Source of the DNA: Linyphia triangularis
Taxonomy: Eukaryota; Arthropoda; Arachnida; Araneae; Linyphiidae
DNA length: 64,000 nucleotides
NCBI GenBank assembly: GCA_963978545.1
Contig: OZ021726.1
Coordinates: 50,389,959 to 50,453,958, forward strand
Direction: 5' to 3'
The translations under genes and the position numbers were made by a program. Under the pieces are notes generated by a model, which worked only from the letters and a program-made list of their open reading frames with translations, was not told the DNA's origin and did not search any database. Within the stretch, counting starts at the first letter, position 1, and the number at the start of each line of letters is the position of its first letter. Of this stretch, positions 1 to 12,353 are shown piece after piece.

Positions 1-773
1 ACATGGTCCACTAGCATACTATTTTTGTTTTTTTTTAATTATTGCTCATCCTGAAATACATGTAACTGGGATATCATAATATTTTCGCACATCTTTATAT
101 TAGTCAATTTTTACGGCAACTTATTATTTTTCTTTTCAGAAGTAATCTATTAATATAATTTCCCATTTAATCCCTTAACCATTGTATCCAAGATGGATTT
201 ACAGTACATAATGTATCAATATATCAAAGAGCGGCAATTCTAACCCAAGTCTATCTAATTATCTCAATTCCCCCATCGGCGAGTTAATGATATACGTTTA
301 TATTATTCTGTCCTCTCCCGGTTTCCAACTTGTATGTTTACTATATAAATATACTCCTACACCATTCATGAATAATATACCGTATTACAATTAAACTGGG
401 TATGAGTAGTAGTTAGTGCATTAATGTACTGTTTTCTTTAGAAATATGCATAATTGTACTTTTACTTCACTGGATAATGCATTTTCTTTAGGAATATGCA
501 TAATCGTGCTTTCTTTTCGTATTCTCTGGATAATGCCTGGCAAAAAATTTCCCATTTGCAAACATGGAACAATTCCCATTGAAAATCATCCTGAACTATG
601 TCCTAATCACTGATATTAAAACCACATTGTTAAAATGTTGTCAACAGTTTTTGGTGCATTGTAAACTTAGTGTAACATCTGTGATTTTTCAATAACCACA
701 TGATCAATTGAAAATAAGAGAAAATGAAATCTATTGACTTTCGAAGCGCGCACAAATTCATACGTTCTATAAA
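1..773. other. AT-rich non-coding stretch
   Basis: No open frame of note and no recognised repeat. It contains a local near-duplication: an 'aatatgcataat' motif followed by 'ctggataatgc' recurs about 50 bp apart near 440-535. It lies beyond the poly-A signal of the minus-strand exon at 919-1289, so it is probably intergenic. Confidence 0.5.
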
Positions 774-779
774 TTTATT
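774..779 (-). terminator. Poly-A signal AATAAA for minus-strand exon
   Basis: The plus strand reads TTTATT, which is AATAAA on the minus strand. It lies about 140 bp past the TGA stop of the exon at 919-1289, a normal distance for a short 3'UTR. The hexamer is common in AT-rich DNA, so its support comes mainly from its position behind a coding-like exon. Confidence 0.45.
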
Positions 780-918
780 ACCAAAATATAAGAAAATAAG
801 ATACAAGAACTAGAATTAGAATTACAAAAGTAGGTTAAAGAACCTAACACTATCGACACACAAGAAAATGTGCTCGTTATCTATCTACCAATACACACAA
901 CTACCAGAGGTTTACTCA

Positions 919-1289
919 TCAATATTTTAAACAATGGCGAAACTTTTGCAGTAGCCGACTAAAATATTCCTTCGCTAAATCATCATTCACCCATTTCATA
1001 TCTTCCCACTCTCGAACAAACGATGCTTTTTCATCTTCATCCGTCTGCATCAGGGACAGAAATCGATGTGGCCAAGGATAATTGGCACAAGGCTCTTTTC
1101 CCTCAGGGCTGATTAGGCTGACAGCAGAAACTGAATAACGAGGGAAACAGATTTCGTCCCACATCTTAACGTAAGTCCTTGTTTTTTTCCATCCGGGACT
1201 AGGGCACTTTCCAATTCCGGGCGGAACTTTAAGAGAATCCTGGTGGATGTCCTTGAGAGGCAATCGGGTTCTATACGATGGGACTTTAT
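919..1289 (-). CDS. Probable C-terminal exon of an unidentified protein
   Basis: A minus-strand frame stays open for about 123 codons and ends in TGA at 919-921. Its composition is unlike the AT-rich surroundings: rich in Trp, Pro, Asp and Glu, with motifs such as SPGWKKTRTYVKMWDEICF and FVREWEDMKWVNDDLAKEYF. There is no convincing ATG. The open frame continues upstream to about 1289, where the minus strand reads 'gatggcag' followed by 'gataaagtc', a plausible 3' splice site giving an exon that begins DKVPSYRTRLPLKDI. The stop plus the downstream AATAAA make it a terminal exon. The charged, aromatic-rich, non-repetitive sequence looks like a small soluble domain. I do not recognise the family. 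Earlier exons should lie on the minus strand at higher coordinates, but none is convincing. A decayed exon of a retrocopy is possible but less likely, because the frame is intact. Confidence 0.55.
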
Positions 1290-2730
1290 CCTGCCATCAA
1301 CAATGTAAATCTTTGAGCAGAATAAATAAATCCTTTGTTGAGTAGATGGGGTGTTTGATACAGAGCTTTGTTATTTAACTGTTAGAGATAGGGATGGATT
1401 CTTGTGTAGAGTGCAGAAGTGCTCAAGGTCATAAAAGTGAGATATAAAATAATTTTGTAAGGAATTATAGAGCGATAGTTTTATTTTCAAGGGTGATAAA
1501 CATTGTGGTTATAGTTAAAGTCTGACTTTCAAAAATTAAAAAAAATTAAAAATATCAGAATCAGAAGAAATTTTATCTTAATATACTAGAAGAAGGGTAA
1601 AGCGGTATGGCAAAATAAAAAAACTATTTCGAAATATCCTTTTCCTTATGCCATACCATTTCCCCCTCCGTCGTGTATATTCAGGTCTATCCGGGTCAAA
1701 TTTCAGACAACTCTGATGAAAGGTTATTTGTCTACAGCTGTTTGAAAGTTGAACTTAAATTATAATCACCTTGTATTTTAAATGTATGTGATAATTAGTT
1801 ATTATTCTATTTATCTATACCAACTGCTTTAGTAAATATCTATTTTAAAAGTGTTCTTTATCAAATCACATAAAAAAAATTAGCACTGTCTTTAGAATTG
1901 ACTGAAATGTAGCGTATTAATTCTGATATATGTCATTTCAGAAGAAACAAGAGAGAGAGAGAGAGAGAGAGAGGGAGACGTTAAAGACAATAGCTAGATT
2001 GTTTAATTTACTTTACAGATCTTACGTTTTCTTAAGTTTATGAATTATTTGCGTGTATGAAAGCGCAAGTATTTAACAGAAAGTTTTCGTAAAGCAGGAC
2101 TGTATCAGAAAAGATTTTAAAACGTTGTTATTAGCAACGTGATTCTTTTTTCCAATAATCATATGACACACTTAATTTTAAGCATGCAGTATCGGTCAGT
2201 ATAAAAGATAGAATGTCACTTTTTATTTTCAATTACCCATATGTGTACATAGGGTAATGAAAGTTTAGTATTAGCTAATTACATCTTAATTACAAACTAA
2301 CAATTGGCGAAATTTGAATTTTTTATGAAATGATTTTAAACATATCCTCTAACTACTGTAAAAAAATTGATTTTTAAACTCAGAATTTCAACTCCAAAAA
2401 ATGTTCTAAGATATACGTACACCTTAAGATTTTGAAGTCAAAGAAATGGAGCTTATATACAGTATAGGAGACAGAGACTGTTAATCACAAGTCTCAGTTT
2501 TCAGTTACTGTTGCTGTTATGACGTTATCTACTCGATGTTTACATTATTTCAAATGTGTGTGCACAGATTCGTAACTATGCGCCAATTTTCTAAATTGTC
2601 TAAAGATTTTTTTTCTCCCACTTTTCATCCATTAGTTGAAAACTTTGTGGTGTATGCCTATGGAGTTGCGGTAGGCTAAAATAAAAGAAGGACTAAACTA
2701 TTGTTATTTTTAAAAAAATAGTTAATGGTT
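1290..2730. other. AT-rich intron/intergenic stretch with short repeats
   Basis: No coding frame is supported. If the exon at 919-1289 is real, this is probably its upstream intron. It contains an imperfect hairpin at about 1594-1672, where 'cggtatggcaaaa' faces 'ttatgccatacc'. It also holds a GA microsatellite at 1949-1974. Confidence 0.45.
1949..1974. repeat. (GA)n microsatellite
   Basis: About 12 consecutive GA units are read directly, ending in gagggaga. This is an ordinary simple repeat. Confidence 0.9.
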
Positions 2731-2957
2731 CATTTACACGCTACCATTTGGCTTTCCTGCTTAGATCGCCAGTTATGTGACGTCAGTTGCACAACTGCTG
2801 CGGTAGCCAAGGGAGAGAGTACTTGATGGGATGATGGGAGTCGCCGACACCAGTAAGAAGAAAATGTTTTATTTACTAGAGCCAGTAGTCAAGGGACGTC
2901 ACATGACGTCATAGACTGGCTATTTCAACTAGTAAGCTGAATCGTAGCGTGTAAATT
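2731..2957. mobile_element. Inverted-repeat MITE-like element with CRE-like motifs
   Basis: The left end reads 'catttacacgctacc'. The right end, read on the opposite strand, is 'aaatttacacgctacg'. Similarity between the arms continues inwards for roughly 70 bp with gaps, including 'tgtgacgtca' in the left arm and 'catgacgtca' in the right. No open frame is present. The structure fits a short non-autonomous DNA transposon of about 227 bp. I cannot see a clear target-site duplication, so the exact ends are approximate and the superfamily is unassigned. Confidence 0.6.
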
Positions 2958-2959
2958 TG

Positions 2960-4015
2960 CCTTAGCGCTACTAAATCTAAAATCTCCATTTTACAGCAAA
3001 ACAAAAGTGTAACAACATTTCCAATTGAGACTTATTAAAAATGGCAATCAATGAAACAAATTATTATAGTTGACATACAAAATAAATGTACACAATTCGA
3101 ATTCTTCAAAACTCAGACATGGCAATATTTCATGAAAAGATAACTCGTCTCAAAATGATGCAATCATGGAGCTATGTTTAAATCGTTCCGCCTAAGATGT
3201 AATAAGCGCTCAGCATCTGCATTGCATTTAATGAAGACAATTTCTCAATTATTTATCCGTGATTCTGTAAAATAGCATGATATTTCTTGGTACTTATATT
3301 GAGGTTAGGTTAGATGGTATTTCCGCGGAATAGTGATTTGCTTCAAACATACCCCTTTGGAGCTGGCTTCGAAAAACTGTTTTTGTTGTCACGTATTAAA
3401 TCAGGAAATTTTTTTATATTTTAAAGTTGTTTCATGTACATATTGTTAATAGTAAAAAGTTAAGACAATCAGTAAAGAAATTGCTTTAGATATCATGCTC
3501 ACAGCAATGAGTAAAATAGAAAAAGATACCTTTATATATATTTTTTATTTCGTATTTTAGTATCTATATGTACCTTGGATTTAAATTTCATGCCTAGTTT
3601 GCATTCTTTTTTATCGACAACAATTATTCGCTTTTATGTGTTCTTAATACAATTTATTGAAAAGCTTAGAATGTTATTTGTCTTCATAACCTGGGTGACA
3701 ACCACTTTACTATTTTGAGGAAGAATAAATGAATTGTCGAGTTGATAAAACGACAAGCAACTAAACAAAAACTGTCCAATTCAAAACTATGTGTTTGGGG
3801 TATTAATATTTTTTATCAAATGTTTAAAATTAGTATGCATCTTGTTAAAAAAAATGTTTTTGAAGTTATAAGTTATGTCTGTTACCGGGTAAATAGCTCC
3901 CACCAAATAGTCTGGATGTTGGTGATTGCTCTAGAAACAAGGCTCGTTGATTAAGAAGGGTAATTAATGAATGCAGAAAATTGGAATCCGAAAAAGTTAC
4001 TAGATAAATGTATGT
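2960..4015. other. AT-rich non-coding stretch
   Basis: I see no gene, no tandem array and no inverted repeat of note. Short open frames near 3742-4051 have no supporting features and have the amino-acid composition expected of translated AT-rich DNA. Confidence 0.5.
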
Positions 4016-4017
4016 GT

Positions 4018-4152
4018 TATAGCTAATATGATTAATTTGGATAATACACATAATAAACGATTATTAGATATAATAACCAGGTTAATATGTATTATATTAT
4101 TATGCATACTAACCGCAGTTAATAATATCCAAATCGATCATATTAGCTATTT
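4018..4152. repeat. Imperfect palindrome with about 30-bp arms
   Basis: The left arm (4018-4046) reads 'tatagctaatatgattaatt' and continues 'tggata'. The right arm (4123-4152) is its reverse complement with a few changes ('aatatccaaatcgatcatat' and on). The 76-bp spacer is AT-rich. It is probably a remnant of a foldback element; no target duplication is visible. Confidence 0.6.
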
Positions 4153-4159
4153 GCATATA

Positions 4160-7100
4160 TGAAACATATATGCATCCCAGAATCTCCCATGGAAAATGAG
4201 GCTAGTCTTGTTTACACGGCTAGTGACAACGCTAAACAAAGTGAAGAGAGCTATTCTCTGGACAGACAAACAGTACCTAATTTACTTGATAATGATTATA
4301 TTCTACTTATAACTATAAATTATGTTTTAACAGTGTAAAGTTATAATCATAAGAACAATTTTACAAGTCAAAATTCCATCCTATATTATAACCACTCATT
4401 GTTATACAGGTTTGACTATTAATTATGTCTTTATTAGTCTGATAAAACTTTATGCCATCCCCGGTTTTTCTACTTTCTGGTCCCGGACGTTGTCAAAAAA
4501 TATAGGATTCAAATGGACTTCTGTCCCCTAAATGATCCCTCATTTCTTGTGTCTCTACCCTAAAAATCCGACGCTACGGGTACCCTAAAAAGATACGACC
4601 GCAATGCAAAGGGTCAGTGGCGTTTTATGAGGGAGACGCCCATAAAAAGCGCGGATTTTATGCAGCAGTAAAATACGGTAAACATTCGTAAACGACGAAT
4701 AGTTCTTTTTCGCCGTTTAATTGAACGGAAGAGGTGGGAGGATTATGAGTTTTGATTTCCTTATCATAAATGCTTCTTGGGTTATTTTACTGTGATTGGC
4801 AACATTGTTAGTCAATAATGGTAGCTCAGTTTGAGCGATGTATTAAAAGCCACGAATAGCAGAGGACTGCGATATAAGTTTTAATTGTTTAGATTTTTTT
4901 TTATCTGCTTTTTTTATTATTATTTCGGAAGCATTGAACTGTTGAAAGTGCTAATTTTGTGTTGAATGTGAGCTTAAGTACGTAAGATTTTCAGTGTCAT
5001 GTATTTTAGAAATAAATAAATCGTAAACAATTTAATTGAATTATAAAGGATATTTCAAAGCAGCAACATTAGAACAAGGTCAAATTATCTGAAAACAATT
5101 ATAAGAACATGTGGGAAAATGAGTAACACAGATATGGGTATTGCAATTAGCCATGTTTTTCTGCATGATTGTTGTTTATAAACTTGTTCCTGCTTGACAT
5201 TTACATATCTGAAACATTGTTTTAGATCACACTGTACTTAGCTGTATAAATGGCAAATTTATTTTTAAAGCAGCGACTACCTTATCTGGTCAGAGGAAAC
5301 AATGAAACTACAATACAATTTTTAAAACAACGAACCCAAATCAGTAACATCCAAAAACAGTTCAGTAAATTACTTAAAAATATAATTATATATTTCAACT
5401 CAGAAGATAATTTCATTAAATTCATTATCATCAAGTATTTTGACTACAACAAATATCTGTTATAATTTACTACATAACATCATCTCTATTGATACAAGTA
5501 AAAACAAGTAGTCTACAAATTCTATTGTCAGAAAAGAAATCTTTAGTTACAATTTATTAAATAAAACACATTTTATAAAAAGTAAAATAAAAGATCTTAA
5601 AAATAACTTCAAATTCATTTAAAGGCTCTACAAATATTCTAACTTAAGAAAAAAAAAGTGTCAACCACTTTAAATCAACTAAATAAAAACCAATAATAAA
5701 AATGCGGACCATGACCGCATTTCTTGGCATTTTTCCATTGCTCTTCCGATTACAAAAAGTGATCCCACATCTATTGCTGCCATAGGGCCATCAAGAATTA
5801 TTCTTACAGTCCCACCACCATCAAAGCTGAGGGGAACTACTGGGATTGGATATTCCACGAAAGAATATCCCCTCGAATATCCATTTCGGCATTCCAATTT
5901 TCCCACTTTTACCTGCTCGTTTCGTCTCTTCACTTCCCTTCTCACCCTCTAATACCCTCCTTTCTCGCGTAGCAGATTCGATTGAGAAAACTTCTCTCAT
6001 GTCCCCAATTTCCCTTGAAGACTGGAGCAGAAGATGAAGGAGCATTTTGCTTCTTCACTTCACTTCGTTTTATGTGAGAATATCTGTACCGCGAACAGTA
6101 AGCCTCCTTTGCGTAATTCTTAGTCTCAACTTATTGTAAAATAATTCTGTTGCCAATTTCTGAAAAATTTCATTTTATTCAAAATTTGAATTTGTGATTG
6201 AATACAAACTAGTGCCATTAGAATAGTTGGTATCTTTATAATAAATAGTTCGCCATCTTAATATTACTCATGAAAATGGCGAGAAAGTGCTGCTAAAATT
6301 CGGAACCTCTCCAGTAGCATAAATACGCTGACCAATATCGAGTCGACCCTGGACAATCCCGCTTAGTGCTGGGTAAAATATATTGAAAGTGAAAAGTCAA
6401 TTTCGAGTTTTAAAATTGAAATATATTGTCATAAGAAAGGACGGAGAGGTAAAAAATGTTTTGTTATGTGGTTTTGACATGTTTTTTTTTTTTTTTTGTT
6501 TTTTTTTTTTTTTTGTTTTTTTTTATCGTGTACTTTGGAACGATGCTTGAGGTTTGGCATGGACTGGCCAGTCTTACCAGAACCCTTGTTTTCTACATTA
6601 GCCAATACCGCTATGATACTTGGCTATTTGTATGTATTTTTTACAATGTGATAATTTCGAAATAGTAAGCAATCTATAAATCTTTCTCTTTTTATATACA
6701 AAAAAAAAGCTTTTACTTAACTGTCTCACTCACTTGCTTACTCATTGCTAATTCTCCCACTTCCCATATTGTTCCAACTCTGAAAATTGATAAAAATATC
6801 AAGGACAAACATAAGAAAAGTAAGCTATTCCAAACTCAATTAATAATTTTTAAAGGGCCGAAAGGGGGTCATACATTTTAAGCGAGGGATATTCAAAGGT
6901 CCAACTTCCTATTTGTGTGTAACTATGAAAACAAAATTGGTACAAATGTCAACAAGGGCAGGCACAGATAAAGAAAACTATTTTAATTTTAATTAACCAA
7001 TTTTCAGGAGTCAAAATTTGAAACGTCCGAAATTTGAAATGCATGAATGTATTTTGATTGCTAAATAAACATTGTAAAATTTCATATCAAAGCACAGGTA

Positions 7101-7480
7101 TTCAGCTTGGGTATAGCTATAAAAAAAGAAAACAAACTTTTAAAGCATAACTCCTTAAAAATCTGATTTCCTTTAATAATGTTAAATGGATTGTATTTTA
7201 AACATCTGGATTTTAAGAGGTTCATTTAAATATCGCTTTCTCTCTCATTAATTTAATGGTCTTGACTTTTTGTTGTATAATTAGTATATTACCATTAATA
7301 TAATCATTTTTAGAAATAATTCATTACCTAATCGTATTTAGTTATTTTTAGTAAAATCATTTTATCATATAAGTATATCATCATTAATAGTAGTACATAA
7401 TTGTGAAACGTAATATTAATTCAGCATATTTCTTCCTCAGAACCAAACGAACCTCAGTCATAATTGGGCAACTTTACAGA
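4160..7480. other. Non-coding stretch with one GC-richer island
   Basis: Mostly AT-rich with no supported gene. A complex block at about 4460-4680 contains 'gacgctacgggtaccc' and 'ggagacgcccataaaaagcg'. A GC-richer block lies at about 5700-6060, open in several frames at once, which argues for composition rather than coding. A T-tract with G interruptions lies at 6482-6522. No repeat family link was recognised for these blocks. Confidence 0.45.
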
Positions 7481-7487
7481 AAACAAA

Positions 7488-8365
7488 TTAATCCTACTCC
7501 ATGTAGGAATTTCTATATAACTCTATGTTCTAACTCTCGATAATTCTTTATATTTAGATTTTTTTTAGCTAGTTATGATTCGATGAAAAGCAAATTTCTA
7601 TGATAAAATTTGCAATTGAATAAAAATCACCAAATTCGAACTTAGCTCTTTAAGCTCAAAGATAATATATATTTCATAGGCATTCACAAATAATAAGGGA
7701 ATTAATTTATTTTATTTCATCATAGAAAACCTGTATCATTTATTTAAAGTCAATTGCTAATTAAAATATTTGCAACAAATTAATCCTACTCCATATAGGA
7801 TTTTCTATATAACTCTATGTTCTAACTCTTGCTAATTCTTTAGAATTTTTTGGAGTTAGTTACGATGTTATGGCTCCATGAAAAGCAAATTTCTAAGATA
7901 AAATCTGCAATTAAATAAAAATCACCCAATTCGAACTTAGCTCTTTTAGCTCAAAGATAATATATACTTGAAAGGCATTGATAACTAATAAGGGAATTAA
8001 TTTATTTTATTTCATGATAGAAAACCTGTATCATTTATTTAAAGTCAATTGCCAATTAAAATATTTGCAACTAATTAATCCTACTCCATATAGGATTTTC
8101 TATATAACTCTATATTCTAACTCTTGCTAATTCTTTAGATTTTTTTTTTACTTAGTTACGATGTTATGGTTCCATGAAAAGCAAATTTCTAAAATAAAAT
8201 CTGCAATTAAATAAAAATCACCAAATTCAAACTTAGCTCTTTTAGCGCAAAGATAATATATACTTGAAAGGCATTGATAAATAATAGAGGAATTAATTTA
8301 TTTTATTTCATGATAGAAAAACTGTATCATTTATTTAAAGTCAATTGCCAATTTAATATGTTTGC
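7488..8365. repeat. Tandem array, three units of about 293 bp
   Basis: The start motif 'attaatcctactccat' occurs at 7488, 7779 and 8074, giving periods of 291 and 295 bp. Each unit continues through 'ctatataactctat', 'atgaaaagcaaatttct', 'gcaattaaataaaaatcacc' (with small changes) and 'atcatttatttaaagtcaa'. The first copy is the most diverged. There is no open frame. The copies are close enough to indicate fairly recent tandem duplication. Confidence 0.85.
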
Positions 8366-10854
8366 AATTTGTTGTATTTTTAATCTTCCATTAAGATTTA
8401 TCGGATTTTTTTCGTAAACTAGTGAGATTTACGTTTTAATTTTACATGAATATCCTTTTAAGACTTCAAATGCAAGAAGTTATTTTTTTTTTTTTTTACC
8501 TTTCGGCTCTTTTAAATCCTATTCCTTGAGGACTCAAGTAAGAAATTTGTTGGCTTACTTATCCTCCTAATTAAAAGATTAATGCTGCTTAACAGTATTG
8601 AACGCTTTATTGAAGAAAAGCTTCTGTGGAAAATACTAAATGCAAAGGTAAATTGAAAAGAAAAAAAATTATAGTTCTCTGCAATGTAGAGTTAAAAATA
8701 AAAACATTTTAAAATTAGAGTAACTTTAAAATCTTCTAACTAAACTAAAATATTTTTTTTAAATTGAGTAAATAATAAATACATTTGAATATAGCATTAT
8801 GATTTATATTTAATTGATTGCCCTACATAATCGTAAAATTAAAATTTCGAAACAGAAGGTAGGTGAAACATTTAAACTTTTATTCCACACTAAAAATTAA
8901 TATAAATTTTTGAACTTTCATGTCAACTGGTTATGTATGAGGAACTATATCACAGGCTAATATTGTTTTATTTTATATTTTAGCCTCTTTTGTTAACAAC
9001 TTTAACTTTTAAACTATTTTGTCATTACTCTTTAATCGATCTCGAAATGGGATAACTTTTAGTTACTATACATCAACAAATCCTTCTTCAATTTTTTTTT
9101 CTCTTGACTTTAATCCTTTTGCTGTGCCTAAATCTTGCTTCGATTGTTAGCTTTTCAATATATATTACCCTATATCTGTAAATAAAGCTGAAATGAGTAT
9201 GGAAAGAAAAATAACGAATTTTTAAAGAACAGTATTGAAATATTACACATGAGGAATTCACGGAAATGAGAAGCGTCGTCTTTCAAATGTCGCAAAAATT
9301 CATTAGTATTTGACAAATTGCATTCATCATTATATTTTGCGAACAATCCATCTCACTTAACGTCCAATTTCCTACGGACATTTTGATCCGAGTGCAAAAT
9401 TGTGTCGACATGATTTATATTTTAGTAAGTATGAGGCTAAAAATCCATCAAAATTACTCGTTTAGGGTATAGCACCAGTTGCCTATTCGCAGGCTTAATA
9501 TACGTAAAACTGATGAAACCCTTCCTTTTATTTCATGACTTAACATCTAACTAGCCTTATTTGATTTTGAAATGTCTGTTTTAAAATTTGAACGTAAAAT
9601 TACATTCGATTCAAGCTTAAAGTTACATTATTTATGTTACTTCATAATAAAATATATTAGAATTATATCAAGTCCAGTGACAGAATGTTCATGGTATTTT
9701 TAAACCTATAAGCTTAAAATATTTTTTCGATTGAAAAATATTTGCTTGTGATTAATATAAGTATGGAAATTTTTCAATTGCAATATTGGACTTAATTTCT
9801 TTCAAGTACTGAATCTTGTATTAATGAATATGAAACCTTTTTGTGATGTGAACACTGATTTCACGATAAATTAGTTGATTTCAGAGAGTGTGCGAATAAT
9901 ATATTTTGCTTTTTATTCTGATAATCAAAAATATGTGTATTGTTAAAGAACAAAATGATGGTGTGTGTTAAAATTGTTTGAATCTCATTTTAATATTTTT
10001 AAAGTGAATGTTATTTTGAAAAATGTATTCAAAATGTAACACATAACACAATTATGTTTTCTCCAAAGAAAGAAAGCTGTTTTTTCTTATATAATATATT
10101 TTCATATTTTTTGACGGAATTAGAAGTGTTAAGGTGAAAAATAATATTATATCTATGCACGATAATAAATCCCCTTTTAATAATTACATGGTTAAATATT
10201 TATAAAAGTAAAATAAAGTTCTCTCAATTTTCATACAAGCAATGTTACATATTTCTGAAATATTTCATCTTTCATTCCTTCGTAAATAAATAAAGCCCAA
10301 ACTTTAAATAAAATGAAATCGCATACACTAAACGAGGCTTGCTACGTTACTGCTTAATATTCCCATTGTACAATTCTATTTTTTTTTTTTTTTTTTTTTT
10401 TTTTTCTGAAATAAGCCAGCAAGCAAGCAGGATCGGAAATATGTATCTGAAATTCCTTAAAATATTTATGAATAAACACCTTTTCTATAAAATATTCTGT
10501 AAATCTGAAATAACAAATAATATACAATAGATTTAAAATTCATGTAGTGAAACATATTTCGCTACATATTTTATTAAAAGGAAAAGAAGTTTTGAATATC
10601 ATCACACGTAAATATTTTTATGAAACTCATCTAAAAATTAATATTACCCTACATAATAATTAAAGTCTTGGGATTGTAAAAATTTATATTGTTTTTAAAT
10701 ATCTTAATAACAAATGCCAACATGCTTAAGTGAAATACTAATATATAAGGTATTTTCGATGAAAAAAAATTATTCTAAAAATAAACATTCAGTAAAATTG
10801 TTTAAAAAAATATTTCCTAAGTAAGGAATTTCGTTGTTCAATTTTATCAAATTA
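8366..10854. other. AT-rich non-coding stretch
   Basis: No gene is supported. There are T-tracts, at about 8483-8499 and 10379-10405. Composition is very AT-rich, with frequent stops in all frames. Confidence 0.5.
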
Positions 10855-11255
10855 GGACGCATATAATACAATTAACGTTAATTTTACAGCCAAATAACCA
10901 AGTCAAATCCAATAATTAAACTTAATTTACTTATAAGCTATATTCAACAAATTCATAAAAAAGTAGTTGAATGTTATGAAAAGGATATCTATCTTACTCA
11001 TAGTAAAATTCTGGGTGAATTTCTATTAAATGAATTAAGCTTTTCACTTTTTGATTGTTCAGTATTAGTTTTTCAAATTAATGTCTATGGATTTTTTTAT
11101 ATAAACTAATAATGATATTATTTTATAAACTTAACAAATCATCTGATCTGACTGATTAATCAAATTAAAAGTCCTTATTTATTCAATGTATCTTAAAAAA
11201 ATATTTTCTAAAGGATTTTATAGTATTTTATGGATAGATTAGACAAAAGTAATTT
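10855..11255. repeat. Left copy of a diverged duplication
   Basis: This block resembles 11800-12155 in the same orientation. Matching landmarks in order are 'gaatttctatta', 'tatataaactaa', 'attattttataaactt', 'tattcaatg' and 'gacaaaagt'. The spacing of landmarks is nearly conserved over at least 250 bp. The offset is about 930 bp. It could be a tandem duplication or two insertions of one element. Confidence 0.65.
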
Positions 11256-11799
11256 TTGGTACTTGCCATTATCTAATTTCTTTTTTAAAAACACATCAGT
11301 AATTGCGGGTTTCTTTTTTAATATACTTATTTCATTGAGTAGTTTCATACAAAATTGACAGAATGTAAACGTCACAAAGTGAAAAAAAAAATTACTAATT
11401 CAAAAGTATATGAAACTAACTAAAATTGATTATTATTTTAACCAACAACCAGAAAATCAAATCTCGGTCTTAGGGAGTAAATATATGAAATCTTAAAAAA
11501 GTATGAACATTATTATTTTCCAAATTTATTTAATAATCCCATGTGTTTTCTTCAAAATATAATTTCGAGTAGTTGAAAACTTTGATTAAATTTCACGTAT
11601 ATGTAAATGAAACTATCAAAATAAATAATGATTAAATTTTTTAAATCTTATAATGCTAAATTCAAGTATATTCAAATTTAAATTGAATTGAGTAAATGTA
11701 ATTGAACAAAAACTATTAATTTACACGTCATAAATTATATCTACGCCCATCAATATCAAATCTTGAAATAATTAATGGTAAAATAACTTAAGTAAATAA

Positions 11800-12155
11800 C
11801 TTTAGGAAAATAATTTAATGTTAAATCTTACAGTCAAACATCTACCCGTCATATCTAGTAATTAAATTAAAGTAATTTATATGTTATTTCCAACAAATCC
11901 ATGAAATATTCGTTGGATACCATGGAAAAAAAATCATACAAAAAATCAAATTCTGAACGAATTTCTATTAATTTTTTCGAGTTAATGTGTATGGATATTT
12001 ATATAAACTAACAATGCTATTATTTTATAAACTTTTGACAAATCACTTCACTTATTTATACGAATTAAGTCTTCATCTATTCAATGCATTTAAAAACAAT
12101 ATTTTAAAATATTTGTATAGTATTTTATTGTTAAATTGGACAAAAGTTATATTAT
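11800..12155. repeat. Right copy of a diverged duplication
   Basis: Partner of 10855-11255, with the same ordered landmarks. The copy runs up to 'gacaaaagt', immediately followed by the pentanucleotide array. In the left copy the same motif is followed by non-repetitive 'aatttttggtac'. The array therefore began at this junction in this copy only. Confidence 0.65.
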
Positions 12156-12353
12156 ATTATATTATATTATATTATATTATATTATACTGTACTATACTAT
12201 ACTATACTATACTATACTATACTATACTATACTATACTCTATACTATACTATATTATATTATATTATATTATATTATATTATATTATATTATATTATATT
12301 GTTATGTTATGTTATGTTATGTTATATTTTATTATATTATATATTATATTTAG
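12149..12353. repeat. Compound pentanucleotide microsatellite
   Basis: Successive blocks of 5-bp units are read directly: about eight 'ttata' units, then about twelve 'actat' variants, then about ten 'attat' units, then five 'gttat' units, all in the same phase. The apparent Tyr/Leu/Ile-rich open frames across it are a by-product of a 5-bp repeat without stops. Confidence 0.9.

Noticed and set aside
5679..6045. Overlapping frames on both strands, including a hydrophobic minus frame
   Set aside because: Several frames open on both strands at once indicates GC-richer composition; no ATG context or family signature.
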